From: Dactylorhiza incarnata
Taxonomy: Eukaryota; Streptophyta; Magnoliopsida; Asparagales; Orchidaceae
Assembly (NCBI GenBank): GCA_033032865.1
Contig: JAWHQI010000099.1
Location: 5,445,501-5,509,500 of the forward strand
DNA length: 64,000 nucleotides
Direction of reading: 5' to 3'
A model generated the notes under the pieces. It was given only the letters and a program-made list of their open reading frames with translations, had not been told where the DNA came from and ran no database searches. Shown piece by piece: positions 47,634-59,384 of this stretch. Made by a program: the position numbers and the translations under genes. Position 1 is the first letter of the stretch. Each line of letters begins with the position of its first letter.

Positions 47634-48699
47634 TGATACGCAAAACTATGCTTGCAAATGATAACGGCAAGTGTACCGTATCGAATGTAGTATAGGTTAT
47701 AAAAACCAAGGTCGTATAAAAATCCGGGCGTGTTGATTACTCTTACTCAAGACAATCTCTATTGTTCTATCAAATGAAACTTTGATTTATTTGCAATGAG
47801 AAAAGTATCTTGACTAGAAGATTATAACTAAAGAAAAGAGAGGTGGACAAACTAGGTGAATGGATGAATAAAAACAACAAATTTTATTAATTCATGAAAA
47901 GAGATTACAACTATTGAAAGAGAACTTACAATTGCAAGAAAAAGTAAAGCTAGATTACTCAAACACAGGAGAAAAAACGCAGAAAATGGAGGCTTGGACT
48001 CCAAAACAAGGTGTCAAATAATCTGGAGGAGCTCCCCTTTTATAGCTGAAAAATTCTGGGTACACGCCCTCGGTCACGCCCGTGACCAAGGGCGTGTAAG
48101 GCGCGCGATCATCTCGGAACGGAAAGGGCGCAATCTGGCTTTAATGCTGACGATATTTGCGTGTCACGCCCTAGGTCACGCCCGTGACCTAGGGCGTGTA
48201 ACCTTCAAAACGTGCTGCTGGCGGGAATCTTCGGCGGGAAGAAGCGGGGAGTGGCGCGGGATGAGTCACGCCCGTGACATTGAGTCACGCCCCTGGTCAC
48301 GCCCGTGACCTGGGGCGTGTAAATTTAATTGACGTGGCAGGCTGATTCTGGATGCTTGCGGCGGGTCGCGACCGTGACATTGGGTCACGCCCTTGGTCAC
48401 GCCCGTGACCTGGGGCGTGTACTTGGCGAAATCTTCACGGAACGCACTCGTGGTGGCGGAAACAGGTCTGGAGCACCGCGCAGGTTACACGCCCATGGTC
48501 ACGCCCATGACCTTGGGCGTGTACTTGAAGTTTTTGTCTAATGCGTCCAAAAAAACCTGAAATACACAGAAAAAGCTTAAGTTAGTTTATAAAATTGAAA
48601 AGATAATAATTTTAATAAGAAAAACATAAAAAACTAATTAATTTCATATTAAAATAAATTAAACTTATATTAAAAGATGAGTACAAAAAATACTCATCA
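47634..48699 (-). repeat. 3' LTR of Athila element (1066 bp)
   Basis: Starts TGATACGCAAAACTATGC and ends TACTCATCA on the plus strand; minus-strand TATA, GCTATAAAAGGGG, at 48034-48046. Five hairpin-forming dyads near 48063, 48165, 48286, 48386 and 48488, spaced about 100-120 bp. Confidence 0.95.
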
Positions 48700-50495
48700 A
48701 ACACCTCCATACTTACTCGTTTGCTAGTCCCGAGCAAACAACTTTTCATAGGAGTAGAAAAATTTAAATACTAGAAAAGAAATTTGAACTCAAGGAATAA
48801 AAACGCGAAGTCTTACGCCTACGTGTAGAGATCCTAGTTGAAAGATCTATTCAGCATAATGATTAGCTTATAATTTTTAGTAGTGCGAATTAACAAATTG
48901 CTTTTACTTTTAAATTGAAAGTTCGGCAAATTCTAGAATGTTATTCAGGGAGCAGGTAGCGTGTTTTCTAAGATCAATATTACCCAAAATTGAGTTTCGG
49001 GATAGCCTCCAAAGAAATCCATCAATGACGATGGTCATAGGCTTGCCCGGTCGCACTCTCTCCACTACACAAGTATAATGTTATAGCTTAAAGATCAAAA
49101 GGGCTTTCATTAGGAGTGAAACTTAGCTTAGGTATATGATTTGGATTTGGAAATAAAAAAAGATAGAATATGACGGCAAAGGATCACACTAAACCAAGGT
49201 GAGAGTTACCCAAAATTATCCAAAATTCAAACCTCGCATAAGAGTTGTTATGAAGCAAAACTCTCATATTTTTCAAAAACAAAGAGGCCATGAATACTTT
49301 TTTTATATATATATTTTTTCACAATTGGCCAATAATTTTTTCATATATATATTTTTTACATCCTTTTTTTTTCATAATAGCTCCGAATAAGAAGTTGTAA
49401 TTTCCTTATTTTCACAATTGAACCCATTGCAGAATTTTAATAAATCTCAAATATTTAGTGTGATCATGGGCTGGATGTTTTGGCTTTGGTGAAAATGAAA
49501 GGTGGAGGTAGCAAAGGAAATAAGGTAAGGCTCAACGTGTTTAAGCAATGAAAAATTTAAAAAGGTGGGCAAACAGGCACAAACGATCAAAAGGTGGCCT
49601 AAATCACTTCTAAAAACTATGACAAACCTATGTAAATGCTTCGAGAATCGCTAGAGGCAAGTTCTAGACATCGAGAAAGGACACTCTTCCGTTCAAAAAT
49701 GTGTAATATTTATCTAGTAAGCTTCTACATACTCACTTGAATTTATTCGCAGATTCTACCGGTTTCAAGGTAAAAGTAAAACAAGAATTGTTTTTTCGCA
49801 GTTAGAAAAACATAAATCTAATTTTATGCTGAATAGTTAATTTGACATAAAATTCTACAAACGCGTGCGTTTGACTAGGAACACTGCATGAGTCAACAAT
49901 TTTATTCCAAAATTCAAAATCTAATGAAGTATAAAAATTCTCTACTACACTAAACAAAAGCAAATCTACTAAGGATTTTGCAAATGAGCAAGTATAAAAA
50001 TTCAGCATAAATCTAATAATTCTTTTTTTTTTCTTCTTAGACTTCCCAAGATCTACCCGGTGAAGGGTTTGCAAGGTACTAGAGGCTATGATGAGAATTC
50101 AAGCCCAAAGCGTCCTTTCCATGAAATTTTATTTAGATAGAAAAAATATATATATTTTAAATAAATAGAAATTCAAAGAAGGCAATGCTACACACCCATA
50201 CTTAGAATTAAACATTGTCCCCAATGTTTAAAACTAGGTAAAGAGACAGGAATTTCACTTTTTATTTTATTATTATTATTATTATTTTTTTAGAAAATGA
50301 AAAAAAAAACAACAAAAGGAAGAAAGATAAATAAGTGGCTAAAGGGTGAAGAGGGCTTCCCTGATCGGTAGACGAGGTTGCCGGACAGAAAATGAAACCT
50401 GCAAAATTAAGTTAAACAAAACAAACAAAAGAAAACATTGGGTTGCCTCCCAAAAGTGCTTTGTTTACCGTCGCGTAACTTGACTAAGTAGCGTT
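48700..50495 (-). other. 3' noncoding region of Athila element
   Basis: A purine tract AAGTATGGAGGTGTT (minus strand) abuts the LTR at 48700. A copy of the ~90-nt block is at 50040-50130, AAACATTGGGGACAATG near 50215-50232 and CTTTTGGGAGGCAACCC near 50440-50456, all shared with the left element. No open frame of note; an env-like gene is absent. Confidence 0.75.
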
Positions 50496-53400
50496 CTACA
50501 AGTTTGTGAGGTTAAGCGTTTCAATATTGCCGGGCGCTGGGTCGCCAGAATGATATAATTTCAATCGGTGTCCGTTAACTTTCAAAAGGCCTTGATCCGG
50601 GTGCTCTATTAGCACGGTCCCATATGGCCAAACCTCTTTTACAACAAAAGGGCCGGACCATCGGGATTTTAATTTGCCCGGAAAAAGTTTTAATCTAGAA
50701 TTATATAAAAGGACTAAGTCTCCCGGTGAAAAAGATTTTGGAAATTTTATTTTTTTGTCATGGTAAAACTTAGTGCGCTCCTTGTAAAATTTATTATTTT
50801 CATAGGCGTTTGCACGTCATTCGTCTAATTCATTAAGTTGAAATTTTCGTTGATCGGAGGCTAAGTTCAAATCTAAGTTTAAAAATTTTAGCGCCCAGAA
50901 TGCGCGATGTTCTAATTCCACCGGTAAATGGCACGCTTTTCCATAGACCAATCGGTACGGTGTACATCCGATGTCGGTTTTGTACGCTATCCGATAGGCC
51001 CATAATGCGTCGTCTAATTTTAACGACCAGTCCTTCCTATTAATGGAGACAGTTTTTTCTAAAATTCTTTTTAGCTCGCGATTCACCACCTCCACTTGGT
51101 CATTTGCTTGTGGGTGGTAGGCGGTAGATAGCTTGTGGGTAACTCCATACTTTGCTAAAATTTTAGCAAGTTGGTTGTTACAGAAATGTGTGCCCCGATC
51201 ACTAATTAGTGCTCGGGGTGTGCCAAATCGCGAAAATAATTTTTTTTAAAAATTTACGACGACTCTCGCGTCGTTAGTGGGGAAAGCTTGTGCTTCCGCC
51301 CACCTTGACACGTAATCGACCGCAACAAGAATATATTTATTATTTAAAGAAGAGGGTAAATGACCTACGAAATCTATTCCCCAAAGATCAAAAATCTCGC
51401 ATTCTATAAAAATATTTTGGGGCATTTCGCCTCGGTTAGAAATGTTACCTGACCGTTGGCACCGATCACAATTACTCACAAAATTATGTGCATCTTTGAA
51501 TAAGGTGGGCCAATAGAAGCCCGCCTCTAGCGCCTTTCGTGCGGTTCGGTTTGCTTGGTAGTGTCCGCCGGCTGGTCCTTCGTGGTAGTGCCGCAATATT
51601 TGGACGCCTTCCTCGCCCGAAATGCACCTTCTTACCACTTGGTCTGCGCAGACACGAAATAAAAAGTGGTCCTCCCAAAAATAATTTTTCAAATCTGAAA
51701 AGAATTTCTTCTTTTGCTGACTTGAAAAAAATTTTGGTAGGACCCGGGCCACTAAATAGTTGGCCAAATCCGCATACCAAGGGGTGGAAGAAGTCGTTAC
51801 CTTTTCGATGGCGAGGAGGCGCTCTTCAGGGAATTTATCATCTATCTCAGCCTCCACTAGTGCTCCTGCTGCCGGGTTCTCCAGTCTTGAGAGGTGGTCG
51901 ACCGCCAAATTCTCTGCTCCTTTCTTGTCTCGGATCTCCAAATCGAATTCTTGCAACAGTAGGATCCATCTCAATAGTCGTGGCTTGGCATCCCCTTTAT
52001 CTAGCAAGTACCGAAGTGCGGAGTGATCTGTAAAAACAATAATTTTTGATAGCGTTATGTACGAACGAAATTTATCAAAAGCAAAAACGATCGCTAGAAG
52101 TTCTTTTTCCGTCGTAGTATAATTAGCTTGGGCGGATGTAAGCGTTTTGCTTGCGTAATAAATTGGGTGAAAGTATTTATTCACCCTTTGGCACAAGACT
52201 GCACCTACGGCAAAATCGCTTACATCGCACATGATTTCGAACGGAAGAGACCAATCTGGTGAAATTTAAATAGGCGATTTGATAAGTTCGTTTTTAATTT
52301 TTATGAACGCCTTAGAACATTCTTCATCAAAGATAAACGTGGTTTTTTTTCTAAAAGATGCGTTAACTGTTTTGTAATTTTTGAAAAATCTTTAATAAAC
52401 CGTCTATAGAAACCCGCATGTCCTAAAAAACTCCTAATAGATTTAATATTAGTTGGCGGAGGGAGTTTTTCTATAACTTCGATCTTGGCCCTATCGACCT
52501 CGATCCCTTTACTAGAAACCTTATATCCGAGGAATAATTCCTCACGGACCATAAAATGGCACTTCTCCCAGTTGAGTGCCAGATTCGTGTCTTCGCAGCG
52601 TTGAAGAACACGATCAAGATTTTTTAGACAATTTTTAAAGGAATCGCCATAAACTGAAAAATCGTCCATGAAAACTTCCATGACGTCCTCAACTAATTCA
52701 TTAAAAATTGCCAGCATACATCTTTGAAATGTAGCTGGCGCGTTGCAAAGCCCAAATGGCATTTTTCGATATGCGAAGGTGCCGAACGGACAAGTGAAGG
52801 TGGTTTTCTCTTGGTCTTCGGGCGCAATTGGGATTTGGAAATATCCCGAAAGACCATCAAGAAAACAATAGTGCGAGTGACCGGATAAACGTTCTAGAAT
52901 TTGGTCAATAAAGGCAACAGAAAATGATCTTTGCGGGTAGCATCATTTAATTTCCTATAATCGATGCATACCCGCCAACCCGTAACAGTACGGGTTGGGA
53001 TTAACTCGTTATTTTCGTTTTCAACTACTGTGATTCCGCCCTTCTTAGGCACGACTTGCACCGGGCTAACCCAAGTGCTATCAGAAATTGGGTAAATAAT
53101 TCCCGCGTCTAATAATTTTATAATTTTGGCCTTAACGACGTCCTTCATATTAGGATTCAAGCGTCGTTGAGGCTGAATAGTGCCGCGAGAATTATTTTTA
53201 AGATTTATTTTATGCGTGCAGAACGAGGGATTTATACCCTTTATATCAGAAATTTGCCACGCAATTGCGTGACGGGGGTTATTTAAAATTTTAATTAATT
53301 CGGAAATTTCCGAATCATTAAGCGCGGAAGAAATAATTACGGGTAATTTTGAATTTTCTTCTAAAAATACGTATTTTAGATGATCCGGTAGTTGTTTTAA

Positions 53401-55748
53401 TTCTAGACTCAGCGGCTCTTCATAAGAAATTTTGATTTTAAAAATATTTAAATCTGTTTGTTCAAAATTTTCCTGCCGGGTTGTTTCTTCAAGACATAAT
53501 AAAGTTTGTAACTCCGGATTTTCATAAAAAGGGGGATTTATTTCTGCAAAAGTCGATAAGTTTTCTTCAAATTTTGATTCTAAATTAAAACAAGAATCAT
53601 CGTTAGTAATTGCATTTCTCATTGATTGATTAATATTGAAGATAACTTCCTCTTCTCCAACTCGCAGGAGAATGTTTCCGTTACTTACATCTATTATAGC
53701 TCGAGCGGTGGCTAGGAAAGGTCGGCCAAGTATTAGGGGTACTTCGGCGTCTTCTTCAATATCGAGGATGACAAAGTCTACCGGGAAGATAAACTTATCA
53801 ACCTTTACTAGCACATCTTCAATGACCCCTATTGGGTATTTAACTGACCGATCCGCTAGTTGGATGCTTATATTAGTTGGGCTTGGGTTGCCCAAACCAA
53901 AATTTTGAAACGCAAAAGACATTAAATTTATACTAGCCCCTAGATCGGCCAAGGCGTGCTTGATTAATAAATTACCAAACATACACGGGATGGAGAACCG
54001 TCCCGGGTCGTTCAATTTTTGTGGTAATTTATTTAATAAAGCCGCCGAACACTCTGCGTTTAAAGAAATACGCGAAAAATTTTCAAGTTTCTTTTTATTT
54101 GAAAGTAATTCTTTTAAAAATTTAGCGTACTTTGGCATTTGAGCAATTGCTTCGCAGAATAGTACATTTATTTGGATTTGTTTTAAAATTTTAATAAATT
54201 TTTTATATTGCTCCTCATTGCGCTCATCTTTTAATTTCGAAGGATAAGGAATAGAGGGATTTTTAAATATGCGTGGAGCTAAAGCAGCAGACGGTAAAGT
54301 AGGTGAAGAAATAACTTGCGAGGGAGAAGATGAAACATTTACCTCGGGCTCGACCAATTTTGAATAAGTTACCTCCTTTCCGTTGCGGAGTGTGATTGCG
54401 TTAGCGCTCTCCCGCGGATTGGGCTCAGTGTTGCCCGGAAGTGCTCCTTGCTGGCGTTCGGAGAACATTTTTGCGAGCTGTCCAATTTGATTTTCTAAAT
54501 TTTTGACCGACCCGGTGAGATTCCGGATATTGGACTCATTGGAGGCAATGTACTTGGTGAAGACCTCTTCAAGCGGAGAGGGCTTGTATGGTGGTGGTGG
54601 TGGAGCAAATCCGGGGGGATTTACTTGTGAGGGGCGTTGAGCATTATTGGGGTTGCTCCATGAAAAATTTGGGTGGTTCCTTAAACCCGGATTATAATTA
54701 TTGTTAAACGGAAGATTATTATTCGGGTTATAAGGAGGGCGATAAGAGTTCCCCATATAATCAACTTGCTCAGGAATAAAATTATTATTAAAATTATTAA
54801 AGTTATTATTGTTAGCCCAATTTGCGGCAGAGGAAGCAGTCATCTCCGCCACATAATGTTTTGTGAGCATTCCTACTTGTTGCGCTAAGTTAGGGGTGGC
54901 CTCGACTTCAAAAAGTCTGGTCGGCTTATTAGGGCGCGACCGTGGCGCATTCCACTGATAGACATTCATGACCATCTCCTCAAAAAGCTCTTGAGCAGCT
55001 TCGGGGGTTTTATTATTAAGAGTTCCCCCTGCGGCCGCATCAATCATCTGCCTCGTTTGGAGATTTAAACCATTGTAGAAAGTTTGAATTTGTTGCCACA
55101 AAGAAGGGCATGATGTGGACATCTCCGCAATAATTCATTGAAGCGCTCCCATGTGTCGTAGAGAGACTCCGAGTCTACTTGCGTAAAAGAGAGAATATCC
55201 GAACGTAATTTGGCGGACTTTGCCGGAGGAAAATATTTCGTTAAAAATTTCTCCGTCATTTCGGCCCATGTAGTGATGGAACCTCTAGGAAGAGATCTCA
55301 ACCACTGCTTGGCCTTAGTCCGCAAAGAAAAAGGAAATAAGCGTAAACGGATGGCATCATCGGCGACACCATTTATCTTAAATGTATCGCAGATTTCCAA
55401 AAAATCAAGTAAATGTAAATTAGGATCTTCATCTGGTAAACCATCGAAAACGACGGTTTGTTGTGTCATCTGAATGATGCTCGTTTTAATTTCAAAATTA
55501 TTATTCGCCACAGTTGGGCGAATAATACTAGATTGTGTACCCTCCCAATTCGGTCTCGCATAATAGGACATGGTCCGTAGCGGGGCCTCATTATGGATGG
55601 GATCACCCATTATTTCCTCGTTAGTTTCTCCGACCGACTCTTCGCGAATTATAGGCAGATCACTAAATCGGAGGCGCCGCCGCAACGTGCGCTCGATTTC
55701 CGGATCAAATCCAAATTCAAAATTAGCTGGAGAGTTGTGTCGGGTCAT
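50496..55748 (-). pseudogene. Athila gag-pol polyprotein, recently disabled
   Basis: The ATG is at 55746-55748 and the stop at 50496-50498. Gag has the retrotransposon-gag segment (RGSITTWAEMTEKFLTKYFP) and an Asn/Pro-rich tail with no CCHC knuckle. Protease shows ALADLGASINLM and ILGRPFLATA. Reverse transcriptase shows VCIDYRKLNDATRKDHF and VFMDDFSVYG. RNase H has [12 protein letters not shown], and integrase has an H-H-C-C domain ending CDRCQR, then [12 protein letters not shown]. Lesions are frameshifts near 55110, 52900 and 52345, and stops near 52268, 51246 and 50817. Domain order RT-RNase H-integrase is typical of Ty3 elements. Confidence 0.93.
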
Positions 55749-55885
55749 AAACCAAGAAGAAAAGAAAAGAGAGAAAGAGGTGAGAGAGAAGAACAAAGCA
55801 AAAATTTAGATAAATATATTTATTATATATAAATTTTTTTTTATTTATATATATATATTTTTTTTTTTATTAGGTGATTTAAAAT

Positions 55886-55976
55886 TAGTCCTGGACTTCC
55901 CAAAATCTACCCGGTGAAGGGCTTGCAAGGTACTAGAGGCTATGATGGGAATTCAAGCCCAAAACGTCCTTTCCAG
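55886..55976 (-). repeat. ~90-nt conserved block, 5' leader copy of Athila element
   Basis: It lies between the primer site and gag, matching 66-165 in the left element. It is followed, toward gag, by AT-rich low-complexity sequence. Confidence 0.75.
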
Positions 55977-56070
55977 GAATTTAGTTACACCTTGAATGAT
56001 AGAAAAAAAATAAGAGAAGAAAGAAAGCGATAAAGCCAATAGATATTCTCTTTCGAAATATCAACTCAGA

Positions 56071-56088
56071 TCCCCGGCAACGGCGCCA
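56071..56088 (-). other. Primer binding site, tRNA-Asp type
   Basis: The minus strand reads TGGCGCCGTTGCCGGGGA, six bases after the 5' LTR. This is the usual primer site in Athila elements. Confidence 0.9.
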
Positions 56089-56094
56089 AAAATT

Positions 56095-57058
56095 TGATAC
56101 GCAAAACTATGCTTGCAAACGATAACAGCAAGTGTACCGTATCGAATGTAGTATAGGTTATAAAAACCAAGGTCGTATAAAAATCCGGGCGTGTTGATTA
56201 CTCTTACTCAAGACGATCTCTATTGTTCTATCAAATGAAACTTTGATTTGTTTGCAATGAGAAAAGTATCTTGACTAGAAGATTATAACTAAAGAAAAGA
56301 GAGGTGGACAAACTAGGAGAATGGATGAATAAAAACAACAAATTTTATTAATTCATGAAAAGAGATTACAACTATTGAAAGAGAACTTACAATTGCAAGA
56401 AAAAGTAAAGCTAGATTACTCAAACATAGGAGAAAAAACGCAGAAAATGGAGGCTTGGACTCCAAAACAAGGTGTCAAATAATCTGGAGGAGCTCCCCTT
56501 TTATAGCTGAAAAATTCTGGGTACACGCCCTCGGTCACGCCCGTGACCAAGGGCGTGTAAGGCGTGCGATCATCTCGGAACGGAAAGGGCGCAATCTGGC
56601 TTTAATGCTGACGATATTTGCGTGTCACGCCCTAGGTCACGCCCGTGACCTAGGGCGTGTAACCTTCAAAACGTGCTGCTGGCGGGAATCTTCGGCGGGA
56701 AGAAGCGGGGAGTGGCGCGGGATGAGTCACGCCCGTGACATTGAGTCACGCCCCTGGTCACGCCCGTGACCTGGGGCGTGTAAATTTAATTGACGTGGCA
56801 GGCTGATTCTGGATGCTTGCGGCGGGTCGCGGCCGTGACATTGGGTCACGCCCTTGGTCACGCCCGTGACCTTGGGCGTGTACTTGAAGTTTTTGTCTAA
56901 TGCGTCCAAAAAAACCTGAAATACACAGAAAAAGCTTAAGTTAGTTTATAAAATTGAAAAGATAATAATTTTAATAAGAAAAACATAAAAAACTAATTAA
57001 TTTCATATTAAAATAAATTAAACTTATATTAAAAGATGAGTACAAAAAATACTCATCA
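56095..57058 (-). repeat. 5' LTR of Athila element (964 bp)
   Basis: Nearly identical to 47634-48699 but with four hairpin dyads instead of five; the missing segment equals one ~102-bp period between two dyads. Confidence 0.95.
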
Positions 57059-57415
57059 CCCTGCTTGTAATTATGAAACATCTTCTAGTTATTTGAAACA
57101 TAGTCGGAAGATGTGTTACATGGGTCATCGAGTATTTTTGAATGCAAATCACGAGTGGCGGTCTGATAAAGTTTCTCTTAATGGAATGACAGACTATAGG
57201 TCCGCCCCTTCCTTGCTAAATTCAAAAAGAATTTTAGAAGATTTACAAGATTTTTCTGACATATTTAAGGAGAATGATAAGAAGAAAAAGTTTGGTCCAT
57301 GGAAGAAAAAATCCATCTTTTGGCAGTTACCATATTGGAATGATAATACTTTACGCCATAATTTCGATGTCTTGCACATTGAGAAAAACATATGTGATAA
57401 TATAATAGGTCCGCC
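57059..57415 (+). pseudogene. TNP2-type transposase, 3' part, truncated
   Basis: The frame continues from 47633 across the target site. The Transposase_21 signature goes on with YLKHSRKMCYMGHRVFL, then KKKSIFWQLPYWNDNTLRHN and VLHIEKNICDNI. At about 57405 similarity to TNP2 stops, a few residues after the conserved HIEKNICDN motif, so the C-terminal part of the protein is missing. The frame then runs into unrelated sequence to a TAA near 57677. An 18-bp direct repeat (57196-57213 and 57405-57422) marks the junction. Confidence 0.85.
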
Positions 57416-57422
57416 CCTTCCT

Positions 57423-58747
57423 AGCTCAAAGTTTCATTCTAGAGCCATTACAATCAAAAATATTGTGGTGAACACGACAAACAATGCATCTGGGACAATA
57501 TACACTGTGACAGAGGCCGTTGAAATTATGCAAAGCGACACTCAGCTAGGCCAAAATGCTGAAGATTCAAGCAGCCTGGAATTGGCATCAAAGAGGCTTA
57601 ATGATGAAGCGAGAAGGATAGAGAGGAAGGCCGAGCGGATCATGTACTGGGTTAGCAAAGGTCTCAATATTCTGTAAGATTTCTAACAGTTGTGAAAGAA
57701 ATTGAACTAGAATAAAATTGTTGAACTTTGAGATGTTCATCAACAACCATTTGAGCGTATAGAAGTTTCTAGGGATCAACCACAGACCCTATGCCAAACT
57801 TGGGATGGGCCTGTTCTTTCTCTTACCTATTCTATCTCTCTCTTTCAGACCGACTTAAGTATCGGGGCAGTCCTCCCTTTGGAGTATCCTCGTCCTCCTA
57901 AAATGGAATATGACCCTTACCTAGCTATAAGTGACCTTGACTGTAACTCAGCAATCACAAGCATGAATGAAATTTTTGCCAATGTGATAAGCTCTTAAAA
58001 AGCATGATTCTACAAATATTCTAGTGTAACAAAGCAAGTTATTGAAAACAAATTGTATAATTCTGTTTTAAGGTAATGATTATAAAAAATATTATAAGAT
58101 TCAGCTCTTCAAAATTCTCAAACCGAGATAGATGGAAATACAGGATATAGTGATAGGTTATCAAATGGTATCATGCATGTATGTGTGATTGTATGCATCC
58201 GTTCATTTCTGTTCACTGATATGCTCTTTCTTTTTGCAGAGGGCATTAAAGGTAGTTTTTGGAAGGATTTCTCCAAACTCTCAATCATTTTCTATCACAG
58301 TGGTCCTTTCCTTTTTTTTACATCCAGCTATATCAGTAAACTCTTCTTGTGATTGAAAACAAAATTTGCCTGTTTCTTTGAGTTTAATGACAAACAATTT
58401 CATATAACTTGTGCAGATAGAGGGACGTGTTCTAGGATATTGCCACACACATTATGCAAATACAATGTATCATCTTGGAATGGTAATTTTGCTGCACTAT
58501 GTAAATATTTCTATGTTTACTATGTAAAGTTATTTATACTAATTTTGTGTGTGCTTCTTCTGACATTTTGGGCACAAAATATTGTGCTTATTCTGGTTAA
58601 GAGTGCACATAAGTACTGTGGTTAGTTTTTTCACCTCATCTGATTACTGGTCACACCTATTTGTAATGATCAAAATTGACTGGTTTTATCTTTTATCAGG
58701 TCTTAACACCAAATATGTTTACCATGATATTATTTATTTATGTGTAG
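57423..58747 (+). other. Non-TNP2 sequence in CACTA C, possible captured exons
   Basis: The open frame from the transposase runs on as GTIYTVTEAVEIMQSDTQLG and LASKRLNDEARRIERKAERI to 57677. After an acceptor-like TATCTCTCTCTTTCAG (ending near 57848) another frame reads TDLSIGAVLPLEYPRPPKME and PYLAISDLDCNSAI. Another TTTTTGCAG acceptor lies near 58240. These look like exons of one or more host genes, but I do not recognise the family. Confidence 0.4.
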
Positions 58748-58940
58748 GCTGCTGGCCTTCAGAAGATGCGCTAGCTTATTGAAAAGATCCAAAAGACTGC
58801 TGTAATACCTGTATCAAGCTTTTTGAAAAGATCCAAAAGAGTGCTTAAACTTGGATCAGGATATGGATTAGCTGGATTGGCAATTGCAGCAAATACAAAT
58901 GCTTTTGAAGTTGTGATTTCCGATGGGAATCCACAAGCCC
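58748..58940 (+). pseudogene. Captured calmodulin-lysine N-methyltransferase fragment
   Basis: CWPSEDALAY (58751-58780) and, after a disrupted stretch containing a duplicated GAAAAGATCCAAAAGA, RSKRVLKLGSGYGLAG with EVVISDGNPQ. These match the region before and across SAM-binding motif I of plant calmodulin-lysine methyltransferases, which trimethylate a Lys of calmodulin. Only about 45 codons remain, with a stop after the first piece. It is joined directly to a serpin fragment at about 58940, not at a splice site. Confidence 0.8.
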
Positions 58941-58942
58941 CT

Positions 58943-59146
58943 CCTCGATCCAGGCCGCCCTCGCCCTCGTCGCCGCCGGATCGAAAGGCGAAACGCAGCA
59001 CCTAGCAGTTCCTGTCCGTACTCCGCTCCGGCTCCGATGCGGACCTCAGAGCACTCTCATCCCTGATCGCCGACCTCGTCTTAGCGGATGGGTCTCCATC
59101 GGGAGGGCCCGACTGAGCTTTGCTAATGGCGTCTGGGTCGACTAGT
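58943..59146 (+). pseudogene. Captured serpin fragment
   Basis: SSIQAALALVAAGSKGETQ, then after a frameshift QFLSVLRSGSDADLRAL and LADGSPSGGP, then after a second shift RLSFANGVWVD. This is the N-terminal helix region and following strand of plant serpins (protease inhibitors). The reactive-centre loop is far downstream and absent. High GC content contrasts with the AT-rich surroundings, as expected for a captured host exon. Confidence 0.85.
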
Positions 59147-59384
59147 TATTTTTATGTAATTTGGTAGACTATAATTAAAGGATGCATATAACATTGTATA
59201 ATATATTGATCATGATTAATATATATTCAAATTTTGTTTAAACTCTACATATTAATTGATGATTAATTTTGGAATTCGTGTACTTTTTGGATGTGCGACT
59301 TGTATTTCATGCTTTTCATTTTACTAGAAACTCCGGTGTACTTTTTGGGTATGCTTTTGTTAAATTTTAATTTTTTTTATTTAT

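Larger units (their letters stand above)
47634..57058 (-). mobile_element. Athila-type Ty3 LTR retrotransposon inserted in the transposase gene
   Basis: LTRs are at 47634-48699 and 56095-57058, and gag-pol is on the minus strand. CCCTG at 47629-47633 and 57059-57063 is an exact 5-bp target duplication, and the transposase frame continues on the right side once one copy is discounted. The primer site is of the tRNA-Asp type. By eye the LTRs differ at about nine positions plus one 102-bp block, so the insertion is young. Pol carries three stops and three frameshifts. No envelope-like ORF was found. It is the full-length relative of the derivative at 1-4808. Confidence 0.95.

Noticed and set aside
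50496..55748. Possible integrated plant pararetrovirus
   Set aside because: The element has LTRs, a 5-bp target duplication, a tRNA-Asp primer site and an integrase, all typical of Athila LTR retrotransposons; no movement or viral coat protein was seen.
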